A DNA stretch of 15,238 bases from JBAROU01 sp049642385 (GTDB lineage Bacteria > Chloroflexota > Dehalococcoidia > DSTF01 > RBG-16-68-14): positions 1 to 15,238 of the forward strand of contig JBAROU010000093.1 of assembly GCA_049642385.1 (NCBI GenBank). The letters are read 5' to 3'. Each line of letters begins with the position of its first letter. Position 1 is the stretch's first letter. The notes beneath the pieces were generated by a model. That model was not told where the DNA came from, made no database searches, and worked only from the letters and a program-made list of their open reading frames with translations. This document shows positions 14,605-15,238 of the stretch, in pieces. A program made the position numbers and the translations under genes.

Positions 14605-15238
14605 GCTCCAGTCCTTCTCCAAACGGTTCCGTCCAACTGAATGTGGCCGGCCCTCTTCAACGATTGCTGAGCGTTCCTGACATGGTGCTTCCACTTCTTC
14701 CCGAACGCCTCGCCATTGATGATGAGTTCGGTGGAATCGTCACACAGATCAGGTAGGAGGCTTTGCAGCCGAGGGTGCAAGTCTCGGGTTGTCCTCCGCC
14801 CTTCGGCCAACACGTACATGATCGCCTCTGAAAACACGGCGTTCGCGGACCGGGTTCCTACCTGCGTTGCTACGAAGCTCTGGTGCGCCCGTGTAAGCAA
14901 CGCCTTGAAGCGCCGCTGGAGTTCCACATTCGCCGAGCGCTGAAGTACCTCAGACTGGCTCTTGGCCGTATCCGCGATCTCCTTCAGCTTGTTCAGTACT
15001 CCGAGCTCAACGCTGCTCCCCAGCCGGGCGAATCTCCACATATCGTCTTCGATCTGCCTCACAATTGAGGCATCATCAATTAGGACACCATACTCCTTGT
15101 TCTGATCCAGTGCCGAAGTGGTGAGATTTGCAGACCCAATGATAGCTTTGGCGGTGTCTGCTATGTAGACCTTCGCATGCAAGCGGGGAACGCAGAACAC
15201 TTGCGATTGCTTGAACTCCTGCGCGAATATCTCAAGCG
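14601..15238 (-). CDS. PLD-type phosphodiesterase/nuclease with C-terminal winged helix (5' end outside window)
   Basis: About 212 C-terminal residues are visible. The frame is open to the window edge at 15238, so the protein starts further right; GTG 15200 is a possible but unlikely start. LHAKVYIADTAKAIIGSANLT (His codon near 15179) is the HxKx4Dx6GSxN signature of the phospholipase D superfamily, which includes restriction nucleases such as BfiI. A charged helical linker follows. The last about 75 residues (RRTTRDLHPRL... to FGKKWKHHVRNAQQSLKRAGHIQ...VWRRT) look like the winged helix found at the N-terminus of Mrr-type restriction enzymes. One HKD motif is visible; a second could lie beyond the edge. 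Together these suggest DNA cleavage in a restriction or defence setting. The stop overlaps the zinc-ribbon ATG by 4 bp. Lower GC than the genes to the left. Confidence 0.8.
   Translation of the reverse strand, partial: LEIFAQEFKQSQVFCVPRLHAKVYIADTAKAIIGSANLTTSALDQNKEYGVLIDDASIVRQIEDDMWRFARLGSSVELGVLNKLKEIADTAKSQSEVLQRSANVELQRRFKALLTRAHQSFVATQVGTRSANAVFSEAIMYVLAEGRRTTRDLHPRLQSLLPDLCDDSTELIINGEAFGKKWKHHVRNAQQSLKRAGHIQLDGTVWRRTGA

Overview
The window looks like a chromosomal segment from a high-GC bacterium. The best guess is Chloroflexota (Dehalococcoidia or Thermomicrobia-like). This rests on the split methylmalonyl-CoA mutase, the mix of small VOC, GNAT and DinB-type genes, the PEP-swivel/MFS pair, and intergenic hairpins of a kind common in such genomes. 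The taxonomic call is inference, because no rRNA or ribosomal protein is present. Core genes are strongly GC-biased at third codon positions, so long antisense open frames are abundant and were discarded as shadows.

Layout, left to right: (1) 1-1225, a lower-GC accessory segment with a Fic-domain gene behind a near-consensus promoter and operator-like repeats, ending in what looks like the 3' end of a tRNA gene (a putative integration-site remnant). (2) 1226-1518, a non-coding stretch with two strong adjacent hairpins. (3) 1519-2775, an exported polysaccharide deacetylase-like protein with Ig-like domains. (4) 2795-7571, a minus-strand cluster read from right to left: methylmalonyl-CoA mutase large subunit, DinB/DfsB-like protein, GNAT acetyltransferase, methylmalonyl-CoA epimerase, a two-domain VOC protein and a one-domain VOC protein. 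The last four are tightly packed or overlapping. (5) 7691-8920, a membrane-anchored J-domain protein, lower in GC. (6) 8917-11133, minus strand: flavin reductase, LppX-like lipoprotein, glycerophosphodiester phosphodiesterase. (7) 11281-14375, plus strand: a PEP-utilising swivel-domain protein without an ATP-grasp module, translationally coupled to a DHA2-type MFS exporter. (8) 14296-15238, minus strand and again lower GC: a PLD-type nuclease with a C-terminal winged helix (5' end beyond the window) overlapping by 4 bp a small Cys-rich double-zinc-ribbon protein.

How the genes work together: the mutase and epimerase form a propionyl-CoA/methylmalonyl-CoA module. The extra VOC proteins look like diverged paralogues of the epimerase that have lost part of the metal site. 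The PEP-swivel protein resembles the His-domain half of split PEP-synthase-like enzymes (the phenylphosphate synthase arrangement) and is paired with an exporter. The two ends of the window are accessory DNA and hold the most unusual material: a self-inhibited Fic enzyme beside a tRNA remnant, and a PLD-nuclease/zinc-ribbon pair that could belong to a restriction or defence locus. No integrase, transposase, CRISPR array or intact RNA gene was seen.
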